The notes beneath the pieces were generated by a model. It was given only the letters and a program-made list of their open reading frames with translations, was not told the DNA's origin and did not search any database. From assembly GCA_900073065.1 (NCBI GenBank), contig FJOG01000008.1, forward strand, positions 1,207,347-1,271,346: DNA of 64,000 nt. The letters run 5' to 3'. The DNA comes from Phialocephala subalpina. Taxonomy: Eukaryota; Ascomycota; Leotiomycetes; Helotiales; Mollisiaceae. Both the position numbers and the translations under genes were made by a program. This document shows, piece by piece, positions 1 to 11,052 of the stretch (the first letter of the stretch is position 1; each line of letters starts with the position of its first letter).

Positions 1-982
1 CCAACCCAAACTCGAGTCGGTCTCGAGTCTTGAGTTGGCATTATTCCCCGATTAGGAAGTCCATTCACGATCCAATTAATCGAAAAAGGTCCATAAACTT
101 GAGTTGGAATTGGAATTGGCCAACCTTGCATACTTTTTCACGCCCTGAGGAAGAGCAACTTTAATTCCCTCGATGGCACTGCTCCTTCTCTGAGAATTTT
201 GAAAGTCCTTGAAGTTGCTGAACTTTCACACTGACCAAGTTCGGGGAAATGTGTCGTGCTGACAGCGTTCTTTCAGATTAACGTATTGACAGTGATCAAA
301 TGTCCCAGCCTTTCTGAGGCTTTCAAATAGCCAATTTTAAGACTTGAGGACTTGAAAACCAGGAACTGGTAGTCGACTATGGATTTTATAGGGTACTATT
401 TCTTACTCAACGTGGAATGAATGAAGTTATATTTGTTCGCCCCTTTGCATTCGTTCCGCAGATCAAGGTGAAGGTTGCGAAAGGTGAGGTGAAGAGGGTC
501 GCAGGGCTTGTACTGGTCGGTAGCGGGGTGAATTTACATGAAAGTTCTCGAGGGCACATTGCCATATCCTCACTTTTCAGTGCTTTATATCCTAATAAGT
601 TCTCTCAGATCGAGGAACATTGAAGATGGAGATACGAGATCGACAGAGAAGCATAGCATGTCCCTCGGGCCGAACAACGGAGTATTTTGATGATTCTAGA
701 AACGGAAGTGTAACATGCGTTACTATGAGGCTCCTAGGTCAGGGTTTTTAATGTCCCATCTCTAGGACTTCCTGAATACCCGCTTTCCTCAATGGTAACC
801 CTCCAAAACCGAGAATAAATCACAACATTTCACTGGTCACATAATCAGATTTACTTGGTGAAATTTTGAAAAGCATCTTGCATTCTAAACCTAAGGGTCA
901 TGCTGTGCTATTCGTATCTATCTGAGGACTACCGCGCCAATGTCCAGCCAGGGCCGGGTGATTATGGTTATTCACAGTCCAC
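1..982. other. Intergenic left edge
   Basis: Apart from the short gene-tail relic at 417-510, I see no gene here. The short open frames have no recognisable domain. The right half is downstream of the minus-strand gene that stops at 983 and probably holds its 3' UTR. Confidence 0.5.
417..510 (+). pseudogene. Inverted relic of the 3' end of the 983-3298 gene
   Basis: The plus-strand frame from 417 encodes NEVIFVRPFAFVPQIKVKVAKG, then EVKRV. This closely matches the last residues of the minus-strand gene 983-3298 (NAIFVTPSAYVPEVKV..RQGEVKKV). The match also holds at codon level: GTT, CCG, GCA and CAG/GAG-type codons line up, with a two-codon insertion in the relic. Homology stops abruptly on both sides, and no start or splice context supports a working gene. 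I infer an inverted, truncated duplicate of the gene tail, about 470 bp from the intact copy. An ATG at 417 would allow a 68-residue peptide, but only its first third is related. Confidence 0.6.
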
Positions 983-3298
983 CTATCGACCACCACCAGC
1001 ATCATTCCTAACCTTCTTTACCTCACCCTGGCGGACCTTGACCTCCGGAACGTATGCAGATGGCGTAACGAAAATCGCATTGTCGATCTTGCGTCGGTCC
1101 TCTTGCTTCTTCTTCATACGCTTGATCACAACGCGATCACGTTCCCTATCCAACATACCCACGCACCAACCCTCCACCTTGAGCGCATTTGTTAAATTAT
1201 CAGGCAGGTACACGAGATACCAATTCGTAAACTTGAGATCGTAGAACGGGAGAACATAGTAAAGCTGAGGCATGCTGAGCGGCATACGGGTGTTGCTTGG
1301 GACTCGGAGGCAGACGGTCAGGTTGGTGATGGCGGAAAAGTTATCATCAATGTAATGACAAAGCTTGTCCAGGAAGTTGAAAGTTGCACAACCAACGGGA
1401 GCACCTTCGACTGGGGCGAGATTGATGGCGGTGTTCAATGTGGTTGTGGTTGGGTCGCGGGGGAAGACGAGAGTGACGGTAAGGTTCTTCGTGTTGTTTG
1501 CGAACTCAGTGCCAAGCTCGTTGAGGGTATCGAGAACGGTGCGCTCGCCGCTGGTGGTGGTGGAGAAGGAGTACTTCTTGGGGGATTCATCGGTCTCATT
1601 CTCTTTGCCCATGGTGTTAGCTTGGACAGTGACCTTGGTCACCTTTGGCTTCTCCTTAGCAATATTTGGGTTTTCGTAATCCTCAGGGATCTCAACTCGG
1701 ATCTCAACAGTGGTCTTAAGGAGGAATTCCTGCTTTTGTTGACCGGTGAAGTTGTCGTGGAAGTCCTTTAGGAAGTTGTAGACCGCAGGTCGGTAGATAT
1801 TGACGACGGTATCATATGGGAGTCCATCGGGTTCCAGGTAACGTTGGTGAATTTGGACCCGATTGCGAATAACATCATTAGCAGTGACTACGACATCCTT
1901 CTTGGTCTTATCGCCGCGAAGATGAAAGACCTTCATAGACCTAGCTGAGAATCGAGGTGGGCTGGGGGTTCGAAAGTGTTGCTTTCTTAATTGTGCTTGA
2001 TGGATAACAGTGCCTTCGGAACTTGATCGAGAACCCGTCTTAGCCATGGCGAGACACGAGCCCATTTTCGTATCCATACCCATAGGAGCCTGAGCATAAG
2101 GGTTGGCGTAGTAGCTTGGGGTGATTTGCGTAGGTGTGGCGTAACCAGATCCCATGTTGCTAGGACCTGGGCTATCATAGTCGTAATCGGAGCTACTCTG
2201 ACCATAGTTTCGGCGAAGAAGGTTGCCATAAACAGACGAATCTCGGGCAATGGCGCCGTGGCTGGGGCTTCGATATCCGATGTTGCTGGGTCCAGTATTG
2301 TGCTGACCGTAGCCGGAATTATCGTAACCAACCTGTACCGAGTGTCAGCATTCCTATGTTAAGCGATTCAAAGAGGAGAGTAGAATGTCCCAGGAGCCTC
2401 GGGACATTTAAATTCTCGAAACAAAGGGGATGGGAATATAGCTCCAAGAAGGTGGGCTTACCTGGTTGCTACCATACTGGATGCTGCCATAGGCATTGCA
2501 ACCTGAGCTGATGTTGCCCGAGCCCATGTTGCCAAAGCCATTGTTGTGATATCCAACGGCACCATAGCCAGAATTTCCATAGCCAGCCCCACCCTGGACA
2601 GCACCACTATATCCCGAGTTGTCATATCCGATTCGGCCTTGGACAGCACCACCATACAATCCGGAGCTGCCATAGCTAACACCACCAACGTCAGGGATGC
2701 TCATGACTCGAGAATCTTGTTGACGAGCAGGTTGTTGGACCGCACCTCCACCGCAACAATTGTAGTTCTTTGACTTCTGATTTGAGCCCGTATTTCGCAT
2801 ACCCTGCAGGAGGTCTTGGACCTTTTGGAAGTTGGTAGAACCAGTGCGCTTGGTCTGAGCGGTGGCAGCTGCATGGGCGCGTGTGTAATGGATATTGGGA
2901 TTCTTTGGGCCGGTTGGAATCTTCATCTTGGGTACGAAGGCGGGGGTAGTAGGAGATAGCTTCGATTGGACACCGTTCTTTCGAGGCCTGGAGGCAGAAA
3001 GGAGGTAGCTCATATCGGGGACAGCAACGAGAGAGGGTTGACCGTTCTTGGTGACCAATGTTCCAGTCTTGAAAGACTTGAAACCGAGTCGGGAGGGCAT
3101 GGAGTTTGGTGCTCGAGCAGCAAGATCTTCCAGACCATTAGCGATCTTTTGAACAGTAGAGTTATTGCTACCAGTATGGAGATTGAACTGCTCACCGGAA
3201 CCCGTGTTGATATCGGTGTCCTTGGGGTCCAGGTTCTCTGAGGAGGGGACCGACATCATGCTCGAAGTGCTACTATTTCGACGATTTTTGTTGCCCAT
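983..3298 (-). CDS. Gly/Tyr/Asn-rich protein of unknown function, two exons
   Basis: Exons are 3298-2462 and 2332-983. The 129-bp intron has a GTAAGC donor, a CTTAAC branch site and a CAG acceptor, and the join is in phase 0, giving about 728 residues. I start at the ATG at 3298; the open frame continues upstream only through a GTG. The N-terminal third is Ser/Asn/Lys-rich and looks disordered. The stretch on both sides of the intron is low complexity, with GYxNSGY-type repeats (GYDNSGY, GYGNSGY, GYHNNGF, GYDNSGY), and resembles prion-like or RNA-granule sequences. The C-terminal half is ordinary mixed sequence, probably a folded beta-rich domain, ending in a basic segment. I do not recognise the family and assign no function. 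A tail relic at 417-510 and a duplicated upstream segment mark this as a rearranged locus. Confidence 0.75.
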
Positions 3299-4981
3299 AT
3301 TGACCACGAGATTGTGTTTTTGCGACGGAAGAGCCGTTGCCACGTAGGAGAATAAAGTTGTCGAAAGCTATTGTGCGCGAAGAAAGTTTTGTTGATGAAA
3401 GAAAACTTGACAGCCGCAACGATTTCGATGTTATGTGTGCGTGGAAGAGGTAACTTCTAGCAAGAAATTAGCTTCATAAGAATTTTCAGTGCGGCTTGAA
3501 CTACGGCTTGAACTATGCCTCTTTTCTGACGAGCGTGCAAACATGTGACTTACGCTATGGTGTAGAATGTTCCGGAGAGTGCACGAAGTGGTCGACGAGA
3601 GTAAAGGGTTCTATTGGACGTGATCGTACTTGAAGCGAACAAAGGCAATAGTGTTAGAGATGGTCTTTGGATAGTCTAAGGGGATAGAGGGGACTTACTG
3701 CTGCTTTCTTCCTCCTTGTGAACCCCCTTGAGGAAGTGCCTCAAAGTGGTTGCTGAAACCGACGGTATCAGCACTTTACCAGAGACCGTGGGGTAAAATG
3801 ATTCGAGAAAGCAAACCGCACTTTGCGGGAGTATTCGAAGAGGTTATTGATTAGTGATGCAATGATGACGTGATCGTACTTGAAGCGAACAAAGGCAATA
3901 GTGTTAGAGATGGTCTTTGGATAGTCTAAGGGGATAGAGGGGACTTACTGCTGCTTTCTTCCTCCTTGTGAACCCCCTTGAGGAAGTGCCTCAAAGTGGT
4001 TGCTGAAACCGACGGTATCAGCACTTTACCAGAGACCGTGGGGTAAAATGATTCGAGAAAGCAAACCGCACTTTGCGGGAGTATTCGAAGAGGTTATTGA
4101 TTAGTGATGCAATGATGTAACTGCAAGTGGTCAGTAACACCCATCGACATCATTTCTCTAGTACAAGCCAATCTACCTAGGTGAAGTTGAAGACAGCAGG
4201 GAAATAAGATTTGACTTTTCTTTACCTGTAGTGGAGGATGAGAGGAGTAACGTAACAACGAAGTCGGAAACGGTATCCTGTCAAGACAAATACATCTTTG
4301 CAATGAGCTGGTTCGAAGGTTGCTATAGAAAATGTAGAGTGAATCATTTGCTATTGTTCTCAACACCGCCGTCGCTATTGTTGGGTAGGTAGATGGAGAC
4401 CTTCTTACTCGGACGTCTTTGATCAGCTTCGGCTAAAAAGGGGCACATCGCCTGTTCGGCATGTTCCGACGGAGTGTCTACAGTGTCGTTTGTCGTTTGT
4501 CCAGCTCTCTGGATGTCCCAGGAAATGACCGCTATTGAGACCGTGACAAAGTACCTTTTGGAAACTTGGCTGCATGCCACACAAGTGGCAAGTTGATGTA
4601 TGATCAGGGTACGACACCGTGGAGGTGAGGTGCTTGTCAGACAGAACCACAGATGACAGCAGAAAGAAAAGTCTCATGCCATCGCACAGATCAAATCAGG
4701 GTTGTGTACAAAGAGAAACTCACCCTCGCATCCTGAGGATGGGTATCAAGTCAATAACAGTCTTCAGGCATCCATTAGCCTCTTGAAGGCTTCTTCACCT
4801 ACCAGCCAAGGCACGAACAATAGAGATTGCAATGCAGTGGTCGAAGCCTTGCTTTACCAACCTCAAAGACCAGAAATTCATGAGCAACATCATCCATTAT
4901 ATCTGCAAACGCCTACCTAGCCCACCTTTATTCCAAAAATAAACGCCTATTCTTCATCCAAATTATACCTCTGTTCTATCT
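3299..4981. other. Intergenic region containing a 250-bp tandem duplication
   Basis: No gene is recognised. The left part is the promoter and leader of the 983-3298 gene, and it holds the duplicated unit described separately. The right part (about 4120-4980) has only short frames without domains and includes sequence downstream of the PhoD-like gene. Confidence 0.5.
3617..4116. repeat. Perfect 250-bp tandem duplication
   Basis: The segment 3617-3866 is repeated at 3867-4116 with a constant offset of 250 and no mismatch that I can find by eye. It lies about 320 bp upstream of the minus-strand ATG at 3298. Read on the minus strand, each unit has a strong donor-like GTAAGT (3698-3693 and 3948-3943), followed by a CTAAC branch-like site and possible AG acceptors. 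Each copy could therefore carry a leader intron, which is inference. Identity implies a recent event or an assembly artefact. Confidence 0.9.
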
Positions 4982-6960
4982 CTATCCCCAAAGAGCATCC
5001 TTACCCCAGCGCTTCCCAGAAATCGTTGGTGGTGAGAGTAAGACCGAAGACCAAGCTTCGATTCCGTCAACATATAATCTGAACTTGAGAATGCTCTGAT
5101 CGCCGCTAGTGTTTTCAATGGTGATGGCACCCAACTTCGAGTTTCCGTTCGGGATGTACCTTCATCAGTCATTAGCAGTTATCTCGTGTGCATGCGTGCA
5201 AAGGGCTTACTTGACCATGATATCTTGCTCATCAGTCTGATGATATGTCGGAGTTGGTAGGTAGAATTGGCTGAGAGGACTTGTCGAGAACTCGTTAACG
5301 GTCGCACTGATTGGCCACTTTCCACCCACAGGGGGCGGGAATGCGGTAGCAGCAAACTCATGACGATCTCCCGAGAGGACAACAACGCCAATGCCACCTC
5401 GAAGTCCCACATCCCACATAGCTTCCAAGATCTTTTGGCGCTCATGGAGATATCCCGCCCATGTGTCAAGACTGTTGACTCGCCAGTTCTTCGTGAATGG
5501 AATGCTTGACGCCACAATCTTCCACTTCACCCCCTTTGGCTCTGGCTTTTCTAGGAAAGCAAGCAAGTCGGATAGCTGCTCCGGACCGAGCATTGATTTC
5601 TCGGTGCTATTGACAGGTAGTCGGCTGGAAGAGTCGCGGTAGGTTCGGGTGTCCATCATGAAAAACGAAGCAGGTCCTTGACTGAATTCGAAATAGGTGG
5701 CTCCGGTCCTCGCCGCATTGTAGGTACCAGCTTTGCGTGCCAAAGGAGGATTGACTGACGTGTGATAGTGATGGAAAGGATCCGTAGCTGCCCGATAAAC
5801 TCCTGTTGTATTACCATCCCAGTCATTTGCGATTTCATGATCGTCTAACACGTGAATCCAACTCAAGTTTTGTCCAACAGAGGGCCATTCTGGTGAAGCA
5901 TAGACTTGGCGGTATTCTCGTCTGTAATCCTCAGCTGTGACTCCAAAACGTTTCGGAACATCAATGTAGATAAAATCGCCCAAGAAAAGCATGAATTGTG
6001 CGCCTCCAGGAATCGATTTGATGACATTAGCCATGTGCCGGAAACCTGGGATGGCCAATGCATGATCGAGAGGATTGTAGGGAAATCTCGGAATGATGCA
6101 GCTGGATGTCAAGAATGTGAAATCTCCATGTGCAGGTACTTGTCCGGGCTTGGGAGGGACCGTGAAGAATCCGGTATGATTGTTGGAGGTAGCCCACTGG
6201 TAAGTCCGGTCTGGATGATTGGGCAACGCAAACTTAACCACCCCAGTGTAGTCCGTATCGTTCCCAACTGACGCGATGGTTCCTGCATGTTGCCACGCTG
6301 GGTCTTCATACGATTGAGGAGTATCCACCAATCGGTAGGAGACGAAGATGGGCAATTGGGCGGCGTTTGGCTCCCTGATCAACAGGCTTGCTTCCGTCGG
6401 CGAGACATACCCAAGTCGAGCAAACGACAAGTCGTGGCTTGGATAATAGGCTTTCCCCCTGTATATCAAGTCCGTGGCGGCCAATACCAAGGCAACATTG
6501 ATTAAAAGTGTAGCCAGAGAAAGCAGAGCAGAGGTTGGACTCGGGAGACCCGTCAACAGTGTCTTCCATGGCATCGCAGACCTCTCTTCTAGCGTAATTG
6601 TCTCTTCCACATCGACTATTTCCTCAATATGCGTGTCTGGCTTTTCAGCACTCCGCAGATTGTGCAGCTGAGATCCGGAAGGTTCATCCTCGACCTCTGC
6701 TTCCGTCACGGTGATGTCCACTTCATCATCCACAATCTCGTATTGTGGTTGGGTCAAGAAAGTTGCGATGAAGGAGGCAAGGTAGATCGCGAATAGCGTG
6801 TAAATGATTGGAGGGAAGTCCTGTGCAGCACATTAGAACGCTTGAATAGTTGTTTCTCTCGAGTTGCACTTACATGGCCCGGTATCCATCTCAGGAAGAT
6901 GAAAGTCGCGATCCGCAGAGCTATAGAGCTCACAAGTGTTGCTTTGTCTTGAATTGCCAT
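4982..6960 (-). CDS. PhoD-like metallophosphatase with N-terminal membrane helices
   Basis: Exons are 6960-6874, 6820-5211 and 5159-4982 (624 residues). Intron 1 opens with GTAAGT and ends in CAG. Intron 2 opens with GTAAGC and ends in AAG, and the third exon restores an uninterrupted C-terminus. The first ~60 residues form two hydrophobic helices. A third helix follows near residues 120-145, after an acidic loop, so the catalytic domain is membrane-tethered. The phosphatase domain shows the metal-ligand motifs of the PhoD family: LTSSC, GDFIYID, DDHEIANDW and LSGDRHE. Family members cleave phosphodiesters or phosphomonoesters using Ca/Fe or similar metals. The substrate here is unknown. Fungal relatives with this architecture are generally uncharacterised, so I give no gene symbol. 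Confidence 0.88.
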
Positions 6961-7830
6961 GTTGCCGTATCATGGAACTCTTGCAGATGCACAAAATCTC
7001 TCATCCGAGATGCATGCAATAGCAGAAGCTGGAGCAACAGGAAAGAGGGTTGTTGACATCGACATCGCTTCACACAATCAAGCTCCTGATCTTCGAATGA
7101 GATGACGAAACGTGCCGGAGCTGCAGCAGAAGCACGGGGAAATCAGGGAACAGCGCAAGCCACGTTTACCTAGTCCAGTTTGGGGAAGGTCTAATGTTCC
7201 AGCCACAACACCATACTCTATCGCAACCACACAACGACGACATGCAGAACGTCCAAATATTATGAAGCAATTCGCAGCAGTGGCATACTTGTCCAACAAT
7301 CACGCCAACAATCAATCTAATTCCCTGGGCCTGGCCACGTTCAGGACACATCTCCAGAGCAGCTTAGTCAATCGCAGAGCCTAGACTTTGCTGACTTCCC
7401 ATCGGCATAATATTGACCGTCCAGATTCATGGCTTAAATCCGCCTTCTCCGTAGATATTCCAAGATACTCGCTTGTACCCCGCATCCCAAGGAGTCAAAA
7501 GGGGGAACTAGCTAAGTTGCTGACCTAACAAGCCCAATCAAGTGCTCTTTCTCGGCGGCGTTGGTTGGCCGAGACAATGCGTCTCGCCTTGTCTCGCTTG
7601 TCTCGCGACTCCGAAGTTTCAAAGCATACATAACGGGAAGGTTCCTACTACAGAACACTTGTCTTCAGGAGCTGAAGCCAGCCAAATACACTGCTCGCTT
7701 CGTAATGCAGGAGAGAGGGGAAAGAATACCCTTACGTCATCCGTTACCCCACGTGATTGGGTAAATTGACAAACACAACCTCCTTCGCAAGTATATAGGC
7801 TCTTCAACAATCCTCCAAACAGAACAACAT
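6961..7830. promoter_or_regulatory. Divergent intergenic region, PhoD-like / questin-oxidase-like
   Basis: The 870 bp between the two divergently transcribed genes contain no convincing gene. The right end carries the core promoter elements of the downstream plus-strand gene, described separately. Confidence 0.5.
7732..7798 (+). promoter_or_regulatory. Promoter elements of the questin-oxidase-like gene
   Basis: A bZIP/CRE-like TTACGTCA lies at 7732-7739, a CACGTG E-box at 7750-7755 abutting ATTGG (reverse CCAAT box) at 7756-7760, and a TATATA element at about 7792. They stand in order within 100 bp of the first ATG. The TATA box is only ~39 bp before the ATG at 7831, which leaves room for a very short leader or for use of the ATG at 7966. 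Confidence 0.55.
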
Positions 7831-9436
7831 ATGTTGTTCATTAGATCATCTTTTATTTCAAGAGCAGCAAGAAATTTACACAAAGTTCAATCAAGACCCT
7901 ACACACAAGCAACAACTTCCTCCTTTCAAGAGTGGCGAAGATCTTCAACGCAACTGAAGGACAAGATGGCTACACCAACTAAGATCCATCTGACTCCCGA
8001 GACGGTTGGAGTTCTCAACCTCAAGTCTCAAAACTCGGACACAGCAGCAAAGGCCTCCGAACTTCTCCAAGAGAACCATGAAGTGCAACCTCGTCTGACC
8101 TTCACTGCCCTCTGCTAACATAGTAACCAGAAACATCACATATTCTTCAACCAAGAAGGCTTTCACAACCACATCGTGCACCATCTACTCACCCTCTACG
8201 GACTCGGAGCATCAACCTCCCAAATCGAACGAGCCTACAAAGACAATGCCAACTACCAGCGCCGACCCGTTCCCGTCGAAGAAAAGGTCGTCGAAGACAT
8301 GCACAACCCCTCGAACTTCAAAAAGTATCTCGGAAAAGAGAAATACTATCACGACTTCCTGATCTTCTTCCAAACCGAAATGGAGAAGAAGGGATGGGAG
8401 AAGGTCTTTCAAGAATACCTGTTTGCTGGCACCGAACAAGCAAACGACATCTTCGGACGCATGTACGCTGGTACGTCTTTCCTTCCCCCAATTCCCCAGA
8501 TCATATACATGACTAACATCCTCAGGTTTCCTCCATCCCATCATCCACCTCGGTTTCGGTATTGAGTTCCAACAGCCCGCCATCATGTGCGAAGCCATCG
8601 CCCAAGCATGCGCCCACGACCTCTGGACCTCTAAATACCTCTTCTCCGTCGAAGAGGCCGTCAACTCGAACCTACCTAAGGGTATCAAGACCATCCCTCA
8701 ACTTTTGGACGAAATCAAGGCAGACAAGAAACTCTCAAGCGCAGCCCACTGGTCAGACGCTAACAAAATCCGCGACGGAATCCTCATCCGCGCTCCTTCC
8801 GAAATGCGCTCCATCGCCTCCCAATTCTCTTGCACCCCCAAAAATCTCAAAGAGAAGACTGTCGAGATGACCAACTCTGCCATCTACTTTACAGCAGCGG
8901 CGCAGAATCCACTGAAGCAGGTTAAGTTTGATTTCTATTACATGCACTGCGTCAACTCCTCCATCTTCTTCCCCACCTTCCTCTCCCTACCCTGGCTTAG
9001 TGAAGAAAATAAAGTCCGACTCCTGAATTTCAAAGTCTGGCTCGACCTCGCAATGTATGCTTCGAGAGCTTCTCCTGAGCTCTTGTTGGATGAGATCAGT
9101 ACTTATGTGCCGGCAAAATTGCCAGCTGAGACAGCAGCAACGAATGGACAAGGAAGCATGAAAGATACGGAATGGCCAGGGATCTTCGAACGATTCTTCA
9201 ACTACCCAGATGATGGGCATGCGGTCAAGCTTGGAAGAGCGGTGGCGAATGGAGAGAGAGTGAGTAAGGAGTACGAGAACGAGGAGTGGTGTAAGATCAA
9301 GGGATTTATGTGGGAGAAAATTGGGAACATGGTTATCGACAGCGTTGAGGACTCTGGTGCTACTTGGGCGAGGAGCGTGGGGTTTCCTGAGGCGTGGGAG
9401 GAGTATGAGGATCGCCCTAGACGGGCACAGCTATAA
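7831..9436 (+). CDS. Questin-oxidase-like (AflY/MdpL-type) protein
   Basis: Exons are 7831-8082, 8131-8470 and 8526-9436 (500 residues). The introns are 48 and 55 bp, with GTGCAA and GTACGT donors and TGCTAAC/ACTAAC branch sites. The body matches the questin oxidase-like family (Baeyer-Villiger type, formerly DUF4243). It has an N-terminal FFNQEGFHNHIVHHLLTLYG block, several conserved His residues and a second His-containing block, FLHPIIHLGFGIEFQQPAI. Relatives act on anthraquinone-type polyketides, but no polyketide synthase lies nearby, so the substrate is open. The first 27 residues are basic and Ser-rich and could be a mitochondrial presequence. The ATG at 7966 is an alternative start that would remove it. 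Confidence 0.85.
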
Positions 9437-9734
9437 GCTGTGAGGATTGACGGCTTTTCAATCACGAGAAGGGGTAGGGGCTTCATGATACCAAATGGTT
9501 TGATGGATTTTGGAACATCGAAGGATCAAGGGCAGGATGAGCAACGACCAAATTGTGATACCATTGTATGAATGATTAATTATGTCAATCAATGTATACG
9601 TCTCCAAGCAAGAGAACCCGGAACTCCACCCTATGAACCCCGACAAATGAAATGCTGTCCCTGATCGTTGGGGCCAGAGCCTTCGCAGCAACAAACTCCC
9701 CTCTTCCTAGAACACCAGAGTGTCCAGGCAACCC

Positions 9735-11052
9735 TCACAGGGACCCAAAGCTCTCACCTGCACCAAAGACCTTCAGTGTGCTATCCTGGACAGCCTCACC
9801 TTCAGAGCTGACAGCGCCTTGGGCAAGCCAGATGCTGTTATCCGAGTCGTCAAGTCCCATAAACCCACCCGATAAAAACGGCGCACCAAATATACATCCA
9901 CCCGACTCCAAATTAAACATACAAACAGCACCCGCATCACTCGGCGTCGCTAGACCCCGTGCATAGTTCCTAATCGGAACATCGATGTTCACACTCTTGC
10001 CAGCCTCAGAACCAGCGAAGGCGTAGGTGATATTCACATCCGGAATATCGTCGCAAGAGCCGTTAAACGCGATGACACCGGCGTATTGAGTCAAGACTCC
10101 ATTTGTGGCGTTGAGGAAGAGATCCGTCATGTTGGACTGAAAATCGAACGGAAGGTAATCGGCATGAGCGCCGGAATCAACGAGGCAGGTTGTGTCTTGA
10201 TCCGGGACGAAAGTTTGCCCATTGATGGTGATGTTGGGCTTACTAACATAGATGCCGATCTCGTATTCTGAGACGACGTTGGAGAGTTTGACGAGCTCGC
10301 CGGTATATTTCGAGGTATCGATTGCACCGAACAGGACTCCGCCTGTGAGTTTTCCAAATGCAGTGGTTGAGGCATCGAACCACATTGACATAGTCTTGGT
10401 AGTGGTGAGGCCGGCATCGTAGAGATTCTGACGGAATGAAGGTCCGGTCGTGGTATTCGTGTACGGACTCAAACCGAGGATACCTTTATCGAATTCCGGA
10501 ACGATGCAGGAGCCATTGTCGAGTTGCCGGAATAGGCCATAGTTCTCAAGTGCGAATTGGACGCCGGGGATTGAGGAGCTGCTATTTACGGCTGTGAGGG
10601 TATCGTTGGTGTATTGAGCACCACGAACGATCTTGGCGTTTCCAGCGTATGCGTAAGTTGAAGATTGATTATACCAGATTGCTGATGAGGAGAGTGCTGG
10701 GTCATAGGGTGTTGGAACTGTGGCGTTGCATGGCCCTTCCACTCCGAGGTATTGAGATCCCCAATGAATGGTGGCGTTCGGAGACCAGATCTGAGGGGTG
10801 TTAGATGTGATGAGGACATAGCGAGGGGGAGATCAGAGGTCATACCCAGAAATTGGCACTTCCGGTGTCCATTACTACTTGAATCGGCTCTTCCTCCGCA
10901 GAACCGAATGTAAATTGAGCGGTCACCCTGCTGTCGGCGCCATAGTCAAACTCGACTGGCATGTAATAGTAACCAGCATTTTGGCGGTGGTTGATTGCCA
11001 ATGCCGAAGACAAGCTGAAGAAAGTAGCGAGGGACCAAATAGAAGACAACAT
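9735..11052 (-). CDS. Secreted aspartic protease (pepsin family A1)
   Basis: Exons are 11052-10846 and 10790-9735 (420 residues), joined in phase 0 across a 55-bp intron with a GTATGA donor and CAG acceptor. A signal peptide covers about residues 1-19. The two catalytic motifs are VMDTGSANFW (Asp near 62, just before the intron) and CLVDSGAHADY (Asp near 274). Many NxS/T sites suggest glycosylation. The segment between signal peptide and catalytic domain is very short, so the usual long pepsin propeptide seems absent. The family cleaves proteins at acid pH. It is divergent to the sedolisin gene across 1.2 kb, which suggests co-regulation for acid protein digestion (inference). Confidence 0.9.

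Noticed and set aside
1355..1771. 138-residue plus-strand frame
   Set aside because: It lies antisense inside the exon of the 983-3298 gene, with composition that mirrors its codons.
3299..3343. N-terminal extension of the Gly/Tyr-rich protein to 3343
   Set aside because: The upstream codon is GTG, not ATG. The first ATG in frame is at 3298.
8212..8694. 160-residue minus-strand frame
   Set aside because: It is antisense to exons of the questin-oxidase-like gene and runs across its intron.
7831..9436. Secondary-metabolite cluster around the questin-oxidase-like gene and MFS exporter
   Set aside because: No polyketide synthase, NRPS, terpene synthase or pathway regulator lies in the window, and the neighbours are proteases and TIM22.
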